The notes under the pieces were generated by a model. That model had not been told where the DNA came from. It did no database searches and saw only the letters and a list, made by a program, of their open reading frames with translations. 47,892 bases of DNA, taken from contig JAJEGN010000009.1 of the NCBI GenBank assembly GCA_022819855.1, positions 1 through 47,892 on the forward strand. The letters are read 5' to 3'. This DNA comes from Gammaproteobacteria bacterium (GTDB taxonomy: Bacteria > Pseudomonadota > Gammaproteobacteria > Steroidobacterales > Rariloculaceae). This document shows, one piece after another, positions 1 to 9,601 of this stretch. The position numbers and the translations under genes are program-made. Numbering within the stretch: position 1 is the stretch's first letter; each line of letters begins with the position of its first letter.

Positions 1-1
1 G

Positions 2-142
2 GAGATGGTGATGCCGGGCGACAACGTGCAGATGAAGGTGGATCTGCACGCGCCGATCGCGATGGAGGAAGGGTTGCGGTTTGCGATTCGCGAGGGCGGC
101 CGGACGGTCGGCGCCGGCGTCGTTGCAAAGGTGATCGAGTAA
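2..142 (+). CDS. tuf: Elongation factor Tu, C-terminal end (partial)
   Basis: Only the last 46 codons are inside the window; the gene begins upstream. The translated end (reading [13 protein letters not shown] and closing GVVAKVIE) is the third beta-barrel domain of EF-Tu, the GTPase that delivers aminoacyl-tRNA to the ribosome. It sits 30 bases ahead of rpsJ on the same strand, the usual fusA-tuf-rpsJ order. Codon phase starts at base 2 and ends at a TAA. Identification is firm because the C-terminus is nearly invariant in Proteobacteria. Confidence 0.95.
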   Translation, partial: EMVMPGDNVQMKVDLHAPIAMEEGLRFAIREGGRTVGAGVVAKVIE

Positions 143-172
143 GCGCGCTTGCCGCGGCGGGAAGGTATCGAG

Positions 173-487
173 ATGGCGACTAACCAGAATATCAGGATCA
201 GGCTCAAGGCTTTCGATCACAGGCTCATCGACAAGTCGGCGCGCGAAATCGTCGAAACGGCGAAGCGCACCGGAGCGACCGTCAACGGACCGGTCCCGCT
301 GCCGACCAAGGTCGAGCGCTATACGGTGCTGATCTCGCCGCATGTGAACAAGGACGCCCGCGACCAGTACGAACTCCTCACGCACAAGAGGCTCATGGAC
401 ATCGTCGATCCGACCGACAAGACCGTCGATGCCCTGATGAAGCTCGAGCTGCCGGCAGGCGTCGACGTTCAGATCAAGCTGAACTAG
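173..487 (+). CDS. rpsJ: 30S ribosomal protein S10 (NusE)
   Basis: A 104-residue protein beginning [18 protein letters not shown], the standard S10 start. An in-frame TTG 24 bases upstream was rejected because it adds residues absent from the family. S10 is part of the 30S head and, as NusE, a partner of NusB/NusG in antitermination. The length matches the family (about 103 aa). Unlike in E. coli, where S10 heads the long operon, a 385-base gap with its own promoter follows, so rpsJ probably belongs to the tuf transcript. Confidence 0.97.
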   Translation: MATNQNIRIRLKAFDHRLIDKSAREIVETAKRTGATVNGPVPLPTKVERYTVLISPHVNKDARDQYELLTHKRLMDIVDPTDKTVDALMKLELPAGVDVQIKLN

Positions 488-508
488 CGGCGCCGGCCAG
501 GAGTTTCG

Positions 509-537
509 CTGCGCGGGCGGACAGCGCCTCCGCGCAG
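509..537 (+). other. Stem-loop downstream of rpsJ
   Basis: CTGCGCGG at 509-516 is a perfect reverse complement of CCGCGCAG at 530-537, with a 13-base loop. It lies 22 bases after the rpsJ stop. No clear run of T follows, so a classical intrinsic terminator is not shown. It could limit read-through from the tuf-rpsJ transcript or protect its 3' end. The pairing is seen in the sequence; its role is inferred. Confidence 0.4.
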
Positions 538-642
538 ACGGCTCATCGGCTGCAAGAGCGTACTTTCAGGCGTTCCTGGAAGGGCGAAGGTCTGCAAGAG
601 GCGCACCCGGTGCTCAAATGAAGTTTTTGTCGGCTGTTGGCG

Positions 643-670
643 TTGAACCGGCAATAGCCAGTGTTATAAT
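643..670 (+). promoter_or_regulatory. Sigma-70 promoter for the rplC operon
   Basis: TTGAAC at 643-648 and a perfect TATAAT at 665-670 are separated by 16 bases. This is the best promoter-like match I noticed in the ribosomal half of the window. Transcription would begin near 677, leaving an untranslated leader of about 195 bases before rplC at 873. The position suggests that the main S10-operon promoter drives rplC onward rather than rpsJ. Confidence 0.75.
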
Positions 671-676
671 GCTCTG

Positions 677-872
677 CTACTTGTGGTCCGGCAGGCTTGA
701 GCCGCCGGGCCGCTTTCGTGCTAGGGGCTGCGGCAGGGAGGCTGCGGCCATCTCATCGGGAGCGACATCGCCGGCCGATACCGGCATTGCCGTATTGGGC
801 GCCAGCGTGCTTGACGCTGCGCTGGCTGAAGCGCCGGGCCACTGAACCGGCGCGGATACAGAGGATTGACTG
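677..872 (+). promoter_or_regulatory. Structured leader of the rplC operon mRNA
   Basis: This is the rest of the 385-base gap between rpsJ and rplC, downstream of the promoter. It is rich in inverted repeats. CAGCGT 803-808 pairs with ACGCTG 814-819 around a five-base loop, and a competing outer pair GCCAGCG 801-807 / CGCTGGC 820-826 is also perfect. GC-rich blocks around 690-750 can fold as well. Known biology: in E. coli the S10 leader, upstream of rpsJ, is the target of L4 autoregulation. By analogy this could be a relocated L4-responsive leader, but no sequence match to the E. coli leader was recognised. Confidence 0.5.
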
Positions 873-1514
873 ATGCCTATCGGTCTGGTGGGCCGTAAGT
901 GCGGCATGACTCGCGTTTTCACGGATGCCGGTGAATCCATACCGGTGACCGTGATCGAAGTCCTGCCGAACCGGGTCACGATGTTCAAGACACCCGAACG
1001 CGACGGCTACCGCGCCGTTCAGGTCACGCTCGGCCAGACCCCATCCGATCGCCTCACGAAGGCCGAAGCCGGCCACTTCGCAAGCAACGGCGTCGAGCCC
1101 GGCGAAGGGCTCTGGGAATTCCGCCTTGATTCCGGAGAAGGCGACGATCTGGAGCCGGGAGCCGAGCTCAGGGTCGACCGCTTCGAAGCCGGTCAGCGTG
1201 TCGATATCGTCGGGACCTCCAGGGGCAAGGGTTTCGCGGGCACCGTCAAGCGGCACAACTTCCGCACCCAGGACAACACGCACGGCAACTCGCTCGCGCA
1301 CCGCGCACCGGGCTCGATCGGCCAGAACCAGACGCCCGGCCGGGTCTTCAGGGGCAAGAAGATGTCGGGTCAGCTCGGCAACGTACGCAAGACGTCGCCC
1401 AACCTCGACATCATCCGCGTCGACGTCGACCGCAACCTGCTCCTCGTCAAGGGTGCGGTACCAGGCGCTCCGAGCGGCCGCGTCATCGTCCTTCCGGCAG
1501 TCAAGAGCGCATAG
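873..1514 (+). CDS. rplC: 50S ribosomal protein L3
   Basis: 213 residues, close to the E. coli length. The start ATG follows a GAGGA ribosome binding site at 861-865. L3 is an early-assembly protein that folds the peptidyl-transferase region of 23S rRNA. The extended loop carries the conserved [10 protein letters not shown] stretch; its central Gln is the one methylated by PrmB in E. coli. It is the first gene behind the strong promoter and structured leader, with rplD 17 bases downstream. Confidence 0.97.
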   Translation: MPIGLVGRKCGMTRVFTDAGESIPVTVIEVLPNRVTMFKTPERDGYRAVQVTLGQTPSDRLTKAEAGHFASNGVEPGEGLWEFRLDSGEGDDLEPGAELRVDRFEAGQRVDIVGTSRGKGFAGTVKRHNFRTQDNTHGNSLAHRAPGSIGQNQTPGRVFRGKKMSGQLGNVRKTSPNLDIIRVDVDRNLLLVKGAVPGAPSGRVIVLPAVKSA

Positions 1515-1531
1515 GCACATCGGGTCGCGAC

Positions 1532-2137
1532 ATGAAAGTCAAGCTGCATGACAATGCCGGAACGCTCGAAGTCGCAGACTCGCTGTTCGCTGCCCGATTC
1601 AACGAACCCCTGATCCATCAGGTCGTGACGGCCTACCTGAGCCACCAGCGCGCCGGCACCAAGGCCCAGAAGAGCCGTTCCGACGCCCGCGGCGGCGGCG
1701 CGAAGCCGTGGCGGCAAAAGGGTACGGGACGCGCGCGTGCCGGAACGATCCGCAGCCCCTTGTGGGTCGGCGGCGGCAGGGCGTTCGCGGCCCGGCCGCG
1801 CGACCACCGCCAGAAGGTCAACCGGAAGATGTACCGCGGCGCCCTGCGCTCGCTGGTCTCGGAGTTGTTGCGCCAGGAACGCCTGCTGATCACGAACGAG
1901 CTTGCGGTCGCGGAACCGAAGACCAGATTGCTGAAGGCGCGGCTCGACGAACTCGGTATCGAGCGCGGGCTGCTCGTCGTTGAAGCTTTCGACCGCAATC
2001 TCTGGCTCGCTGCGCGCAACTTGCCGCAGGTCTACGTCGAGACGGCAGCGGCCGTCGACCCGGTCAGCCTGATTTCGTCCGACAAGGTCGTCATCACGGC
2101 AGCGGCAGCCAGGCTGCTCGAGGAGCGACTGCGATGA
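1532..2137 (+). CDS. rplD: 50S ribosomal protein L4
   Basis: 201 residues, the same as E. coli L4. The tentacle loop that lines the exit tunnel is visible ([18 protein letters not shown], about residues 53-70). In E. coli L4 is also the translational and transcriptional repressor of the S10 operon, acting on the leader RNA. Here the candidate leader is immediately upstream of rplC. The stop overlaps the start of rplW by ATGA, implying coupled translation. Confidence 0.97.
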   Translation: MKVKLHDNAGTLEVADSLFAARFNEPLIHQVVTAYLSHQRAGTKAQKSRSDARGGGAKPWRQKGTGRARAGTIRSPLWVGGGRAFAARPRDHRQKVNRKMYRGALRSLVSELLRQERLLITNELAVAEPKTRLLKARLDELGIERGLLVVEAFDRNLWLAARNLPQVYVETAAAVDPVSLISSDKVVITAAAARLLEERLR

Positions 2138-2439
2138 CCGTCGTCGCGCAGGAAAGGCTCATGCAGGTGCTGCTGGGTCCGCACATGTCGGAGAAGTCGA
2201 CGCTTGCCGCGGACCAGAGCGGGCATATCGTGTTCAAGGTGCGCCGCGACGCGACCAAGAGCGAGATTCGCAGGGCCGTCGAAATGCTGCTCGACGTCAA
2301 GGTGGCGTCGGTGACTGTCGCGCACATGCCCGGCAAGGCCAAGCGTTTCGGCAGGAACATGGGCCGGCGGCCGGACTGGAAGAAGGCCTACGTGCGGCTC
2401 GCTCCGGGCCACGAAATCGATTTCATCGGCGCCGACTGA
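2134..2439 (+). CDS. rplW: 50S ribosomal protein L23
   Basis: 101 residues beginning [23 protein letters not shown]23 sits at the tunnel exit, where trigger factor and SRP dock; the docking surface is a conserved feature of the family. The start overlaps the rplD stop by four bases. Length and order (rplD-rplW-rplB) are standard. Confidence 0.96.
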   Translation: MTVVAQERLMQVLLGPHMSEKSTLAADQSGHIVFKVRRDATKSEIRRAVEMLLDVKVASVTVAHMPGKAKRFGRNMGRRPDWKKAYVRLAPGHEIDFIGAD

Positions 2440-2455
2440 GGTCGAGGATCGGACC

Positions 2456-3283
2456 ATGCCCGTACGCAAGCTCAAACCCACCTCGGCAGGCCAGCGCTTT
2501 ACCGTGCGCGTCGTCAGGGACGGATTGCACAAGGGCAAGCCGCACGAGCCCCTGCTCGCGCCGTTGTCGAAACAGGGCGGCCGCAACAACGCCGGGCGCA
2601 TCACCGTGCGTCACCGGGGCGGAGGCCACAAGCGGCACTACCGGCTCGTTGACTTCAGGCGTAACAAGGACGGCGTCCCGGGCCGTATCGAGCGACTGGA
2701 ATACGACCCGAACCGCAGCGCCAACCTCGCGCTCGTGCTCTACGCCGACGGCGAGCGGCGCTATATCCTGGCCCCGAAGCGCGCCCGGACCGGTGACCCC
2801 ATCCAGTCGGGCAGCGATGCGCCGATCAGGCCGGGCAACGCGCTGCCGCTGAAGAACATCCCCGTCGGCACGCAGGTCCACTGCGTGGAGATGAAGCCCG
2901 GCAAGGGCGGCCAGATGGCGCGCAGCGCCGGCGCATCCGTGCAGATCGTCGCGCGCGAAGGCAACTACGCGACGCTGCGCATGCGCTCCGGCGAGATGCG
3001 CAGGATTCACGTGAACTGCCGGGCGACGGTCGGCGAGGTCGGCAACCACGAGCACAACCTTCGCAAGCTCGGCAAGGCCGGTGCGCAGCGGTGGCGCGGT
3101 GTCAGACCGACCGTCCGCGGGGTCGCGATGAACCCGGTCGATCACCCCCACGGCGGCGGCGAGGGCAGGACTTCGGGCGGCCGGCACCCGGTATCGCCCT
3201 GGGGCGTGCCCGCCAAGGGATACAAGACGCGAAGCAACAAGCGAACGGGTTCGATGATCGTTCGCAGAAGGAACAGGAAGTAG
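2456..3283 (+). CDS. rplB: 50S ribosomal protein L2
   Basis: 275 residues. L2 is needed for subunit association and for peptidyl-transferase activity. The strongly conserved C-terminal motif [12 protein letters not shown] is present, including the histidine matching E. coli His229, followed by the basic tail ending RRRNRK. It lies 16 bases after rplW and 35 bases before rpsS. Confidence 0.97.
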   Translation: MPVRKLKPTSAGQRFTVRVVRDGLHKGKPHEPLLAPLSKQGGRNNAGRITVRHRGGGHKRHYRLVDFRRNKDGVPGRIERLEYDPNRSANLALVLYADGERRYILAPKRARTGDPIQSGSDAPIRPGNALPLKNIPVGTQVHCVEMKPGKGGQMARSAGASVQIVAREGNYATLRMRSGEMRRIHVNCRATVGEVGNHEHNLRKLGKAGAQRWRGVRPTVRGVAMNPVDHPHGGGEGRTSGGRHPVSPWGVPAKGYKTRSNKRTGSMIVRRRNRK

Positions 3284-3318
3284 GTGCAGCGGCGCGAGCC
3301 GATCGGAAGTCAGTTGAG

Positions 3319-3594
3319 ATGCCACGTTCGATAAAAAAGGGACCGTTCGTCGATATCCACCTGCTCAGGAAGGTGGAGAAGGCTGCCGCGAGTAACGACC
3401 GGCGGCCGATCAGGACGTGGTCGCGCCGCTCAATGGTCGTGCCCGACATGGTGGGGCTGACCATCGCGGTCCATAACGGCCGGCAACATGTTCCCGTGCT
3501 CATCTCGGAGAACATGGTCGGTCACAAGTTGGGTGAATTCGCGGTAACAAGGACGTTCCGCGGTCACTCCGGCGATCGCAAGTCCAAGGGTTGA
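3319..3594 (+). CDS. rpsS: 30S ribosomal protein S19
   Basis: 91 residues beginning [19 protein letters not shown]. The reading frame is open further upstream into rplB, but the ATG at 3319 gives the exact family start and length. S19 binds the 30S head with S13 and contacts the A-site finger bridge. Conserved [15 protein letters not shown] and GHKLGEFA stretches are seen. Confidence 0.96.
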   Translation: MPRSIKKGPFVDIHLLRKVEKAAASNDRRPIRTWSRRSMVVPDMVGLTIAVHNGRQHVPVLISENMVGHKLGEFAVTRTFRGHSGDRKSKG

Positions 3595-3613
3595 TTGCGG
3601 GAGGCCCGGGTCG

Positions 3614-3946
3614 ATGGAAGTGGCAGCCACGCTCAGGTATGCGCGCATTTCGCCGCAGAAGTGCCGGCTCGTGGCGGATCAGATCCGCGGCAAGTCCGTG
3701 GCGCAGGCGCTGAACATCCTGCGCTTCAACACGAAGAAGGCGGCGGGCGTCGTGCACAAGGTGCTCGAGTCCGCGATCGCCAACGCCGAGCACAACCACG
3801 GCGCCGACATCGACGAGCTCAGGGTGTCGGTCGTGGAAGTCAACAAGGCGCCGACGTTCAAGCGCTACCGGGCCCGGGCCAAGGGCCGGGGCAACAGGAT
3901 CCTCAAGCGCAACAGCCACATTACGGTGCGAGTCGCCGACGAGTAG
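3614..3946 (+). CDS. rplV: 50S ribosomal protein L22
   Basis: 110 residues, as in E. coli. L22 spans the 50S subunit, and its long beta-hairpin (about residues 80-97, [13 protein letters not shown]) reaches the exit-tunnel constriction near the macrolide site. Four bases separate it from rpsC, so translation is probably coupled. Confidence 0.96.
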   Translation: MEVAATLRYARISPQKCRLVADQIRGKSVAQALNILRFNTKKAAGVVHKVLESAIANAEHNHGADIDELRVSVVEVNKAPTFKRYRARAKGRGNRILKRNSHITVRVADE

Positions 3947-3950
3947 ATCA

Positions 3951-4631
3951 ATGGGACAGAAAGTTCATCCGATCGGAATTCGCCTGGGCATCACGAAGGA
4001 GTGGTGTTCGAAGTGGTATGCCGATTCGCAGGGTTATCCGGATTACGTGGAACAGGATCACCGCGTTCGCGAGTTCCTCAGGAAAAGGCTCAAGGACGCA
4101 TCCGTCAGCAGGATCCACATTGAAAGACCGGCGCAACGGGCCAATATCACGATACATACGGCGCGTCCGGGCATCGTTATCGGCAAGAAGGGCGAGGATA
4201 TCGAGAAGCTGCGCACTGACGTTGCCCGCCTGCTGAACATGCCGCTGCATGACGTGAGGATCAACATCCAGGAAATCCGCAAGCCCGAACTCGACGCCCA
4301 GCTCGTTGCGGAAGGCGTCGCCCAGCAGCTCGAGCGGCGCGTGCAGTTTCGCCGCGCCATGCGCCGGGCCGTCACGAACACGATGCGTATCGGGGCCGAG
4401 GGTATCAAGGTCAAGGTTTCCGGGCGGCTGAACGGCGCCGAGATCGCCCGCTCGGAATGGTACCGGGAAGGGCGGGTGCCGTTGCACACGCTGCGCGCGG
4501 ACATCGACTACGGTCTCGCCGAAGCCCGCACCACCTATGGGGTGATCGGCGTGAAGGTCTGGGTGTTTCGCGGTGAGGTCTTCGATTCGTCGGGCGCATC
4601 GCGGGACGGCGACGGTGCGCGCCAGCAATAG
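3951..4631 (+). CDS. rpsC: 30S ribosomal protein S3
   Basis: 226 residues beginning [14 protein letters not shown]. It has an N-terminal domain, a type-II KH domain with [15 protein letters not shown] (about residues 64-78), and a C-terminal domain with [15 protein letters not shown]3 is part of the mRNA entry site and has helicase activity with S4 and S5. The C-terminal tail is shorter than in many species and ends DGDGARQQ. Confidence 0.97.
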   Translation: MGQKVHPIGIRLGITKEWCSKWYADSQGYPDYVEQDHRVREFLRKRLKDASVSRIHIERPAQRANITIHTARPGIVIGKKGEDIEKLRTDVARLLNMPLHDVRINIQEIRKPELDAQLVAEGVAQQLERRVQFRRAMRRAVTNTMRIGAEGIKVKVSGRLNGAEIARSEWYREGRVPLHTLRADIDYGLAEARTTYGVIGVKVWVFRGEVFDSSGASRDGDGARQQ

Positions 4632-4643
4632 CGGAAGAACGCC

Positions 4644-5057
4644 ATGCTTCAACCCAAACGAACCAAGTTCCGGAAACAGCAGAAGGGCCGCAACCGCGGT
4701 TTCGCGCAGCGTGGCAACTCCGTCAGTTTCGGCGAGTATGGGCTGAAGGCCCTGAGCCGCGGCCAGTTGACATCGCGTCAGATCGAGGCTGCGCGGCGCG
4801 CCATGACGCGGCACGTCAAGCGTGGCGGCAAGATCTGGATCCGCGTCTTTCCGGACAAGCCGATCACGAAGAAACCGCTCGAGGTGCGCCAGGGCAAGGG
4901 CAAGGGCAACGTCGAGTACTGGGTGGCGCAGATTCAGCCCGGCCGGGTCCTCTACGAGATGGCCGGTGTCAATGAGCCGATCGCCCGCGAAGCGTTCCGA
5001 AGGGCCGCGGCCAAGCTGCCCATTCGAACCGCGGTGATCCAGCGGCAGGCAATCTGA
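4644..5057 (+). CDS. rplP: 50S ribosomal protein L16
   Basis: 137 residues beginning [20 protein letters not shown]16 organises the A-site tRNA-binding region of the 50S. The conserved [18 protein letters not shown] segment contains the arginine corresponding to E. coli Arg81, which YcfD hydroxylates there. The last stop base is the first base of the rpmC start (ATCTGATGA), giving tight coupling. Confidence 0.97.
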   Translation: MLQPKRTKFRKQQKGRNRGFAQRGNSVSFGEYGLKALSRGQLTSRQIEAARRAMTRHVKRGGKIWIRVFPDKPITKKPLEVRQGKGKGNVEYWVAQIQPGRVLYEMAGVNEPIAREAFRRAAAKLPIRTAVIQRQAI

Positions 5058-5269
5058 TGAAGGCCAGGGAACTCAGGAACATGTCCGGCGAGGAGCTCGG
5101 CGAGGAATTGCTGAAGCTCAGGCGTGCGCAATTCGGTATGCGCATCCAGGCCGTGACGGGCCAGGGCGTCAAGCCCGACCAGCACGGCAAGATCCGCAAG
5201 GACATCGCACGGATCAAGACGGTCCTGCGCGAACGGGCAGGCAGCGAAGCAGAGAGTGACAGCGAATGA
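5057..5269 (+). CDS. rpmC: 50S ribosomal protein L29
   Basis: 70 residues, slightly longer than the E. coli protein (63) because of an acidic C-terminal tail ([12 protein letters not shown]). L29 is a helical protein beside L23 at the tunnel exit. The start shares one base with the rplP stop and the end overlaps rpsQ by four bases. Confidence 0.95.
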   Translation: MKARELRNMSGEELGEELLKLRRAQFGMRIQAVTGQGVKPDQHGKIRKDIARIKTVLRERAGSEAESDSE

Positions 5270-5556
5270 GCGGCAAGGAAGCAACCGCAGGCAGCGGGAC
5301 GCGGAAGGTCGTCGGCCGCGTGGTCAGCGACGGGATGGACAAGAGCGTGACGGTCGCGATCGAGCGGCTCGTGCGCCATCCCGTGTACGGCAAGTACATC
5401 CGCCGGACGACGAAGGTCCTCGCGCACGACGAGGACAACGGTTGCCGGCAGGGCGACACGGTCGCCATCAGCGAATGCAGGCCATTGTCGAAGCGCAAGT
5501 CGTGGCGGGTCGTCGAGGTCGTTGCGCGGGCCGCGTCCGACGAGGCGCAGACTTGA
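5266..5556 (+). CDS. rpsQ: 30S ribosomal protein S17
   Basis: 96 residues with an OB-fold. The core [21 protein letters not shown] and the [13 protein letters not shown] loop are standard. A short N-terminal extension ([13 protein letters not shown]) replaces the shorter E. coli start. The ATG overlaps the rpmC stop. S17 is a primary binder of the 5' domain of 16S rRNA. Confidence 0.96.
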   Translation: MSGKEATAGSGTRKVVGRVVSDGMDKSVTVAIERLVRHPVYGKYIRRTTKVLAHDEDNGCRQGDTVAISECRPLSKRKSWRVVEVVARAASDEAQT

Positions 5557-5566
5557 GGGTCCCGGG

Positions 5567-5935
5567 ATGATTCAGGCTGAAACCGTACTGCAATCCGCCG
5601 ACAACAGCGGCGCCCGCAGGCTCCAGTGCATCAAGGTCCTGGGCGGCTCGAAGCGCCGTTATGCGCGCATCGGCGACATCATCAGGGTGACGATCAAGGA
5701 CGCCATACCGCGCGGCAGGGTCAAGAAGGGCGAGATCTACCACGCCGTGGTCGTGCGAACGCGCAAGGGGATCAGGCGTCCCGACGGCTCCGCGATACGC
5801 TTCGACGGCAACGCCGCGGTGCTGCTCAACAACCGCTTCGAACCGATCGGAACGCGGATTTTCGGCCCCGTCACGCGCGAGCTGCGCACCAACCGTTTCA
5901 TGAAGATCATCTCGCTCGCGCCGGAAGTGCTGTAG
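5567..5935 (+). CDS. rplN: 50S ribosomal protein L14
   Basis: 122 residues, exactly the family length, beginning [17 protein letters not shown]. The open frame extends 45 bases upstream into rpsQ, but those residues are not family-like, so the ATG at 5567 (ten bases after the rpsQ stop) was chosen. L14 forms intersubunit bridges and is the docking site of RsfS, which is itself encoded in this window at 38475. Confidence 0.97.
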   Translation: MIQAETVLQSADNSGARRLQCIKVLGGSKRRYARIGDIIRVTIKDAIPRGRVKKGEIYHAVVVRTRKGIRRPDGSAIRFDGNAAVLLNNRFEPIGTRIFGPVTRELRTNRFMKIISLAPEVL

Positions 5936-5943
5936 GAAACGTC

Positions 5944-6261
5944 ATGCAACGCATCAGGCAAGGCGACGAAGTCATCGTCATCGCCGGCAAGGACAAGGGC
6001 CGGCGAGGCTCGGTGCTGCGGGTCTACCGCGACGGCCGCGTGCTCGTCGAGAACGTCAACGTTGCCCACAAGCACCAGAAGCCCAACCCGAACGCAGGCG
6101 TGCCGGGCGGCATCATCGAGAAGGAGACTCCGCTGCACGCGTCGAACGTGATGCTTTACAACCCGGCCACCGACAAGGGCGACCGGGTCGGCGTTCGCGT
6201 TCTCGAGGATGGCCGCAAGGTGCGTTACTTCAAGTCCAACAACGAAGTCCTGGATGCGTGA
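5944..6261 (+). CDS. rplX: 50S ribosomal protein L24
   Basis: 105 residues, matching E. coli L24. An N-terminal KOW motif is clear ([20 protein letters not shown]). L24 is one of the two assembly-initiator proteins of the 50S subunit. The open frame runs on far upstream through rplN, but the ATG eight bases after the rplN stop is the family start. Confidence 0.96.
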   Translation: MQRIRQGDEVIVIAGKDKGRRGSVLRVYRDGRVLVENVNVAHKHQKPNPNAGVPGGIIEKETPLHASNVMLYNPATDKGDRVGVRVLEDGRKVRYFKSNNEVLDA

Positions 6262-6262
6262 G

Positions 6263-6802
6263 ATGAGCAGGCTGCAGGAATTCTATGCCACCGAGGTCGT
6301 GCCGAAGCTGCGCGAGCGGCTCGGCGTTTCGAACATCATGGCGGTGCCCCGCATCTCGAAGATCACCCTGAACATGGGCGTCGGCGAAGCGCTTGCGGAC
6401 CGCAAGATTCTCGACAATGCGATTGGCGACCTGACGCGCATCGCCGGACAGAAGCCCGTGCCCTGCCTCGCGCGACGCTCCGTGGCGAGCTTCAAGATCC
6501 GGGAGGGCTTTCCGATCGGCTGCAAGGTCACGCTGCGCGGGCAGCGCATGTACGAGTTTCTCGATCGCCTGATCAACGTGGCGATTCCGCGTATCCGCGA
6601 CTTTCGCGGATTTTCCGCCCGATCCTTCGACGGTCGGGGCAACTACAGTCTCGGTGTCAGGGAACAGATCATCTTTCCCGAGATCGACTACGACAAGGTC
6701 GACGCCATTCGCGGGCTGGATATCGCGATCACGACGACGGCACAGGACGACGCCGGCGGCAGGGCGTTGCTCGAGGCATTCAATTTTCCGCTGAGACGCT
6801 GA
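6263..6802 (+). CDS. rplE: 50S ribosomal protein L5
   Basis: 179 residues, equal to E. coli. The start was set by alignment in mind: [16 protein letters not shown] corresponds to E. coli MAKLHDYYKDEVVKKL, so the ATG at 6263 is preferred to one nine bases upstream inside rplX. L5 carries 5S rRNA into the central protuberance. [11 protein letters not shown] is conserved. Confidence 0.96.
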   Translation: MSRLQEFYATEVVPKLRERLGVSNIMAVPRISKITLNMGVGEALADRKILDNAIGDLTRIAGQKPVPCLARRSVASFKIREGFPIGCKVTLRGQRMYEFLDRLINVAIPRIRDFRGFSARSFDGRGNYSLGVREQIIFPEIDYDKVDAIRGLDIAITTTAQDDAGGRALLEAFNFPLRR

Positions 6803-6818
6803 TTCCCAGGAGCGCTTG

Positions 6819-7124
6819 ATGGCAAAGAAATCGATGATCGCGAGGCAGAAGAAGCGCCAGCGCACCGTGCAGCGCTACGCCGCAAAGCGCGAGAAGCTCA
6901 GGAAGATCATTCGCGATCCGCTGTCGTCGGACGAGCAGAAGCTCGCCGCGCAGCTCGGTCTGCAGGCGCTGCCGCGCAACGCGAGTCCGGTGCGCCTCAG
7001 GAACCGCTGCGCGATATCGGGGCGGCCAAACGGTTATTACCGGAAGTTCGGTCTCGGGCGCAACAAGCTGCGTGAAGCGGCGATGCGAGGCGAGATTCCG
7101 GGTCTCTCGAAGGCGAGCTGGTAG
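6819..7124 (+). CDS. rpsN: 30S ribosomal protein S14 (zinc-independent form)
   Basis: 101 residues beginning [13 protein letters not shown], the long form without the two CxxC zinc pairs; only one cysteine is seen in the [19 protein letters not shown] region. An in-frame TTG directly before the ATG was not used. S14 completes the 30S head with S3 and S10. It lies between rplE and rpsH, as usual. Confidence 0.96.
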   Translation: MAKKSMIARQKKRQRTVQRYAAKREKLRKIIRDPLSSDEQKLAAQLGLQALPRNASPVRLRNRCAISGRPNGYYRKFGLGRNKLREAAMRGEIPGLSKASW

Positions 7125-7140
7125 GCGGGAGGATCGTGCG

Positions 7141-7536
7141 GTGAGTATGAGTGACCCGATCTCCGATATGCTGACGCGGATCAGGAACGGCCAGAAGGCC
7201 CGCAAGGTCTCGGTGTCGTTGCCCGCCTCGAGCGTGAAGCTCGCGATCGCCGAAGTCCTGCACCGCGAAGGCTACGTCAACGGGGTGTCGACCGACGAAG
7301 ACGGCGCCAGGAAGACGATGACGGTCGAGCTCAAGTACCACGGGGACGAACCGGTCATAGAGCATATAGAACGCGTGAGCCGGCCGGGGCTGCGGGTCTA
7401 TGTCGGCTCCGACAGCTTGCCGAAGGTTCAGGGTGGGCTCGGCGTCGCGATCGTTTCGACATCAAGCGGCGTCATGACCGACCACGAAGCTCGCGCCGGA
7501 CGCCACGGCGGCGAGGTGCTGTGCATCGTTTCCTGA
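7141..7536 (+). CDS. rpsH: 30S ribosomal protein S8
   Basis: 131 residues. The GTG at 7141 is chosen because it gives MSMSDPISDMLTRIRN, which matches E. coli MSMQDPIADMLTRIRN residue for residue, and because a GGGAGGA site at 7127-7133 lies seven bases before it. An internal ATG at 7147 is the alternative. S8 binds helix 21 of 16S rRNA and in E. coli represses the spc operon at the rplE region. Confidence 0.95.
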   Translation: MSMSDPISDMLTRIRNGQKARKVSVSLPASSVKLAIAEVLHREGYVNGVSTDEDGARKTMTVELKYHGDEPVIEHIERVSRPGLRVYVGSDSLPKVQGGLGVAIVSTSSGVMTDHEARAGRHGGEVLCIVS

Positions 7537-7554
7537 TGCGCAAGGTTTGAATCC

Positions 7555-8088
7555 ATGTCCCGAGTAGCCAAACTTCCCGTCGAACTCGTCAAGGACGTCA
7601 AGGCCAGCATCAAGGGCCAGGCGTTGACGATCGATGGACCGAAGGGCAGCCTCGCGCTCGACGTCAACCCGGAAGTCGAGGTCAGGCAGCAGGACGGCGA
7701 GCTCGCCGTGGCGGCGCGCTCGGGCAGCCGGTTCGCGAACGCGATCGCGGGCACGACGCGTGCGCTGATCGCCAACATGGTCACGGGCGTCAGCGCCGGT
7801 TTCGAGCGCAAGCTCGAACTCGTCGGCGTCGGCTATCGCTGCCAGGAGAAAGGCGGAACGATCACGCTCTCCCTGGGTTTTTCGCATCCGGTCGAGTACG
7901 CCGCGCCCGACGGGGTGACGATCGAAACCCCGAGCCCGACCGAGATCCTCGTCAAGGGCATCGACCGCCAGCGGGTCGGGCAGGTGGCTGCCGAACTCAG
8001 GGCCTTCCGGCCGCCGGAACCTTACAAGGGCAAGGGTGTCCGTTATTCGGACGAGCGCATCGTCCTGCGCGAAGCCAAGAAGAAGTAG
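7555..8088 (+). CDS. rplF: 50S ribosomal protein L6
   Basis: 177 residues, matching E. coli L6. Two repeated RRM-like halves are expected; the second ends in [21 protein letters not shown] sequence, which binds near the sarcin-ricin loop. The gene has an ordinary start 18 bases after rpsH and is followed eight bases later by rplR. Confidence 0.97.
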   Translation: MSRVAKLPVELVKDVKASIKGQALTIDGPKGSLALDVNPEVEVRQQDGELAVAARSGSRFANAIAGTTRALIANMVTGVSAGFERKLELVGVGYRCQEKGGTITLSLGFSHPVEYAAPDGVTIETPSPTEILVKGIDRQRVGQVAAELRAFRPPEPYKGKGVRYSDERIVLREAKKK

Positions 8089-8096
8089 CCGCACCG

Positions 8097-8450
8097 ATGC
8101 AGAAGAAGAGCAAACGCCAACGACGCGCCCGCCGTACACGGGCCAGGATCGCCCTGCAGGGCGTGCACCGGCTGTGCGTGCACCGCACGCCGCGGCACAT
8201 TTATGCGCAGATCATCGATCCGGGCGGCGCGCGCACCGTCGTGAGCGCCTCCACGATCGCGAAGGATCTGCGCGGGACGCTCAAGACGACCGGGAACAAG
8301 GAAGCGGCCGCGGCAGTCGGAAAGTTGATCGCCGAGCGGGCGAAGGCGCAGGGGATCGAGCGGGCCGCATTCGATCGCTCGGGTTTCAGGTATCACGGCC
8401 GGGTCAAGGCGCTTGCCGACGCGGCGCGTGAAGCGGGTCTGCAAATCTAG
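8097..8450 (+). CDS. rplR: 50S ribosomal protein L18
   Basis: 117 residues with a basic N-terminus ([18 protein letters not shown]) and the conserved end [15 protein letters not shown]18 binds 5S rRNA with L5 and L25. Spacing to rplF is eight bases. Confidence 0.96.
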   Translation: MQKKSKRQRRARRTRARIALQGVHRLCVHRTPRHIYAQIIDPGGARTVVSASTIAKDLRGTLKTTGNKEAAAAVGKLIAERAKAQGIERAAFDRSGFRYHGRVKALADAAREAGLQI

Positions 8451-8479
8451 TCGCGGCGCGGCAGTCAGAGTCGGAATCG

Positions 8480-8974
8480 ATGGCAACCGAAGAATTTCAG
8501 GAAAAACTAGTCGCGGTCAACCGCGTGGCGAAGGTCGTCAAGGGCGGCCGGCAGTTCGGCTTCACGGCGCTGACCGTGGTGGGCGACGGCAACGGCCGCG
8601 TCGGTTACGGCTACGGGAAGGCGCGCGAGCTGCCGCTCGCGATCCAGAAGGCCATGCAGGCGGCGCGCAAGAACGTGCGTTCGATTCATCTGAAGCGGGA
8701 GACGCTGCAGTATGAAATGCGCGGCCGGCACGGTGCGACTCGCGTATTCATGCAACCGGCGTCGGAAGGCACCGGCATCATCGCGGGCGGTGCGATGCGC
8801 GCGGTCTTCGAATGCGCCGGCGTGCGCAACGTGCTTGCGAAGAGCTACGGCTCCCGCAATCCGATCAACCTCGTCCGGGCGACGCTCAACGCGCTCGAGA
8901 ACATGCGCTCGCCGGAGGAAATCGCGGCCAAGCGCGGCAAGACGGTCGAGGAAATACTGGGTACGGAGGAGTAG
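8480..8974 (+). CDS. rpsE: 30S ribosomal protein S5
   Basis: 164 residues. The N-terminal dsRNA-binding-like domain contains [32 protein letters not shown], and the C-terminal domain contains [23 protein letters not shown]5 with S4 controls decoding fidelity. The rpmD start directly abuts the stop codon. Confidence 0.97.
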   Translation: MATEEFQEKLVAVNRVAKVVKGGRQFGFTALTVVGDGNGRVGYGYGKARELPLAIQKAMQAARKNVRSIHLKRETLQYEMRGRHGATRVFMQPASEGTGIIAGGAMRAVFECAGVRNVLAKSYGSRNPINLVRATLNALENMRSPEEIAAKRGKTVEEILGTEE

Positions 8975-9166
8975 GTGGCCAGGAAGGCGAAACAGCTCCG
9001 GCTCACGCTGCTCAGGAGCAGATTTCACCGCAAGCCCGGGCACGCGGAGTGTCTGAGCGGCCTGGGACTGCGCCGGCGGCACCAGACCGTGACGGTGGCG
9101 GATACGCCCGAGAACAGGGGCATGGTCCGGAAGGTCGGCTACCTGTTGCAGGTCGAGGAGGTGTGA
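8975..9166 (+). CDS. rpmD: 50S ribosomal protein L30
   Basis: 63 residues with a GTG start placed directly after the rpsE stop. The sequence [20 protein letters not shown] and the [20 protein letters not shown] segment are typical of bacterial L30. The protein is small and dispensable in some bacteria. Its position between rpsE and rplO is canonical. Confidence 0.94.
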   Translation: MARKAKQLRLTLLRSRFHRKPGHAECLSGLGLRRRHQTVTVADTPENRGMVRKVGYLLQVEEV

Positions 9167-9167
9167 C

Positions 9168-9599
9168 GTGCGGCTGAACACACTCAAGCCCGCCCGTGGC
9201 AGCCGTCGCGCGGCCAAGCGTCGGGGACGCGGGGCTTCGGCAGGACAGGGCGGCACGGCCGGCCGCGGCACGAAGGGTCAGCACTCGCGCTCCGGCGGCT
9301 ATCACAAGACGGGCTTCGAGGGCGGACAAATGCCCTTGCAGCGGCGTTTGCCCAAGGTGGGTTTCACGGCCCGGCGGTCGCGAACCGGGGCTGAGGTGCG
9401 GGTTCACGAGCTTGCGAGATTCGCCGACCAGAGCGTGGATCTCGCTGCGCTCAAGGCCGCGCACCTGATTCCGAAGCACGCCGACCGGGCGAAAATATTC
9501 GCGTCCGGCACGCTCGACAAGCCCGTCAAGGTCGTCGGGTTGAAAGTAACGCCCGGCGCCAGAAAGATCATCGAGGCCGCGGGGGGCAGCGTGGAGTAG
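9168..9599 (+). CDS. rplO: 50S ribosomal protein L15
   Basis: 143 residues, with a GTG start one base after the rpmD stop. The glycine- and arginine-rich N-terminal extension ([20 protein letters not shown]) that threads into 23S rRNA is followed by [19 protein letters not shown]15 is a late-assembly protein. secY follows after two bases. Confidence 0.96.
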   Translation: MRLNTLKPARGSRRAAKRRGRGASAGQGGTAGRGTKGQHSRSGGYHKTGFEGGQMPLQRRLPKVGFTARRSRTGAEVRVHELARFADQSVDLAALKAAHLIPKHADRAKIFASGTLDKPVKVVGLKVTPGARKIIEAAGGSVE

Positions 9600-9601
9600 T
9601 C

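Noticed and set aside
618..845. A 75-codon open frame in the rpsJ-rplC gap
   Set aside because: It starts before the promoter, covers the hairpins, has no ribosome binding site and no recognisable protein features; a structured leader explains the region better.
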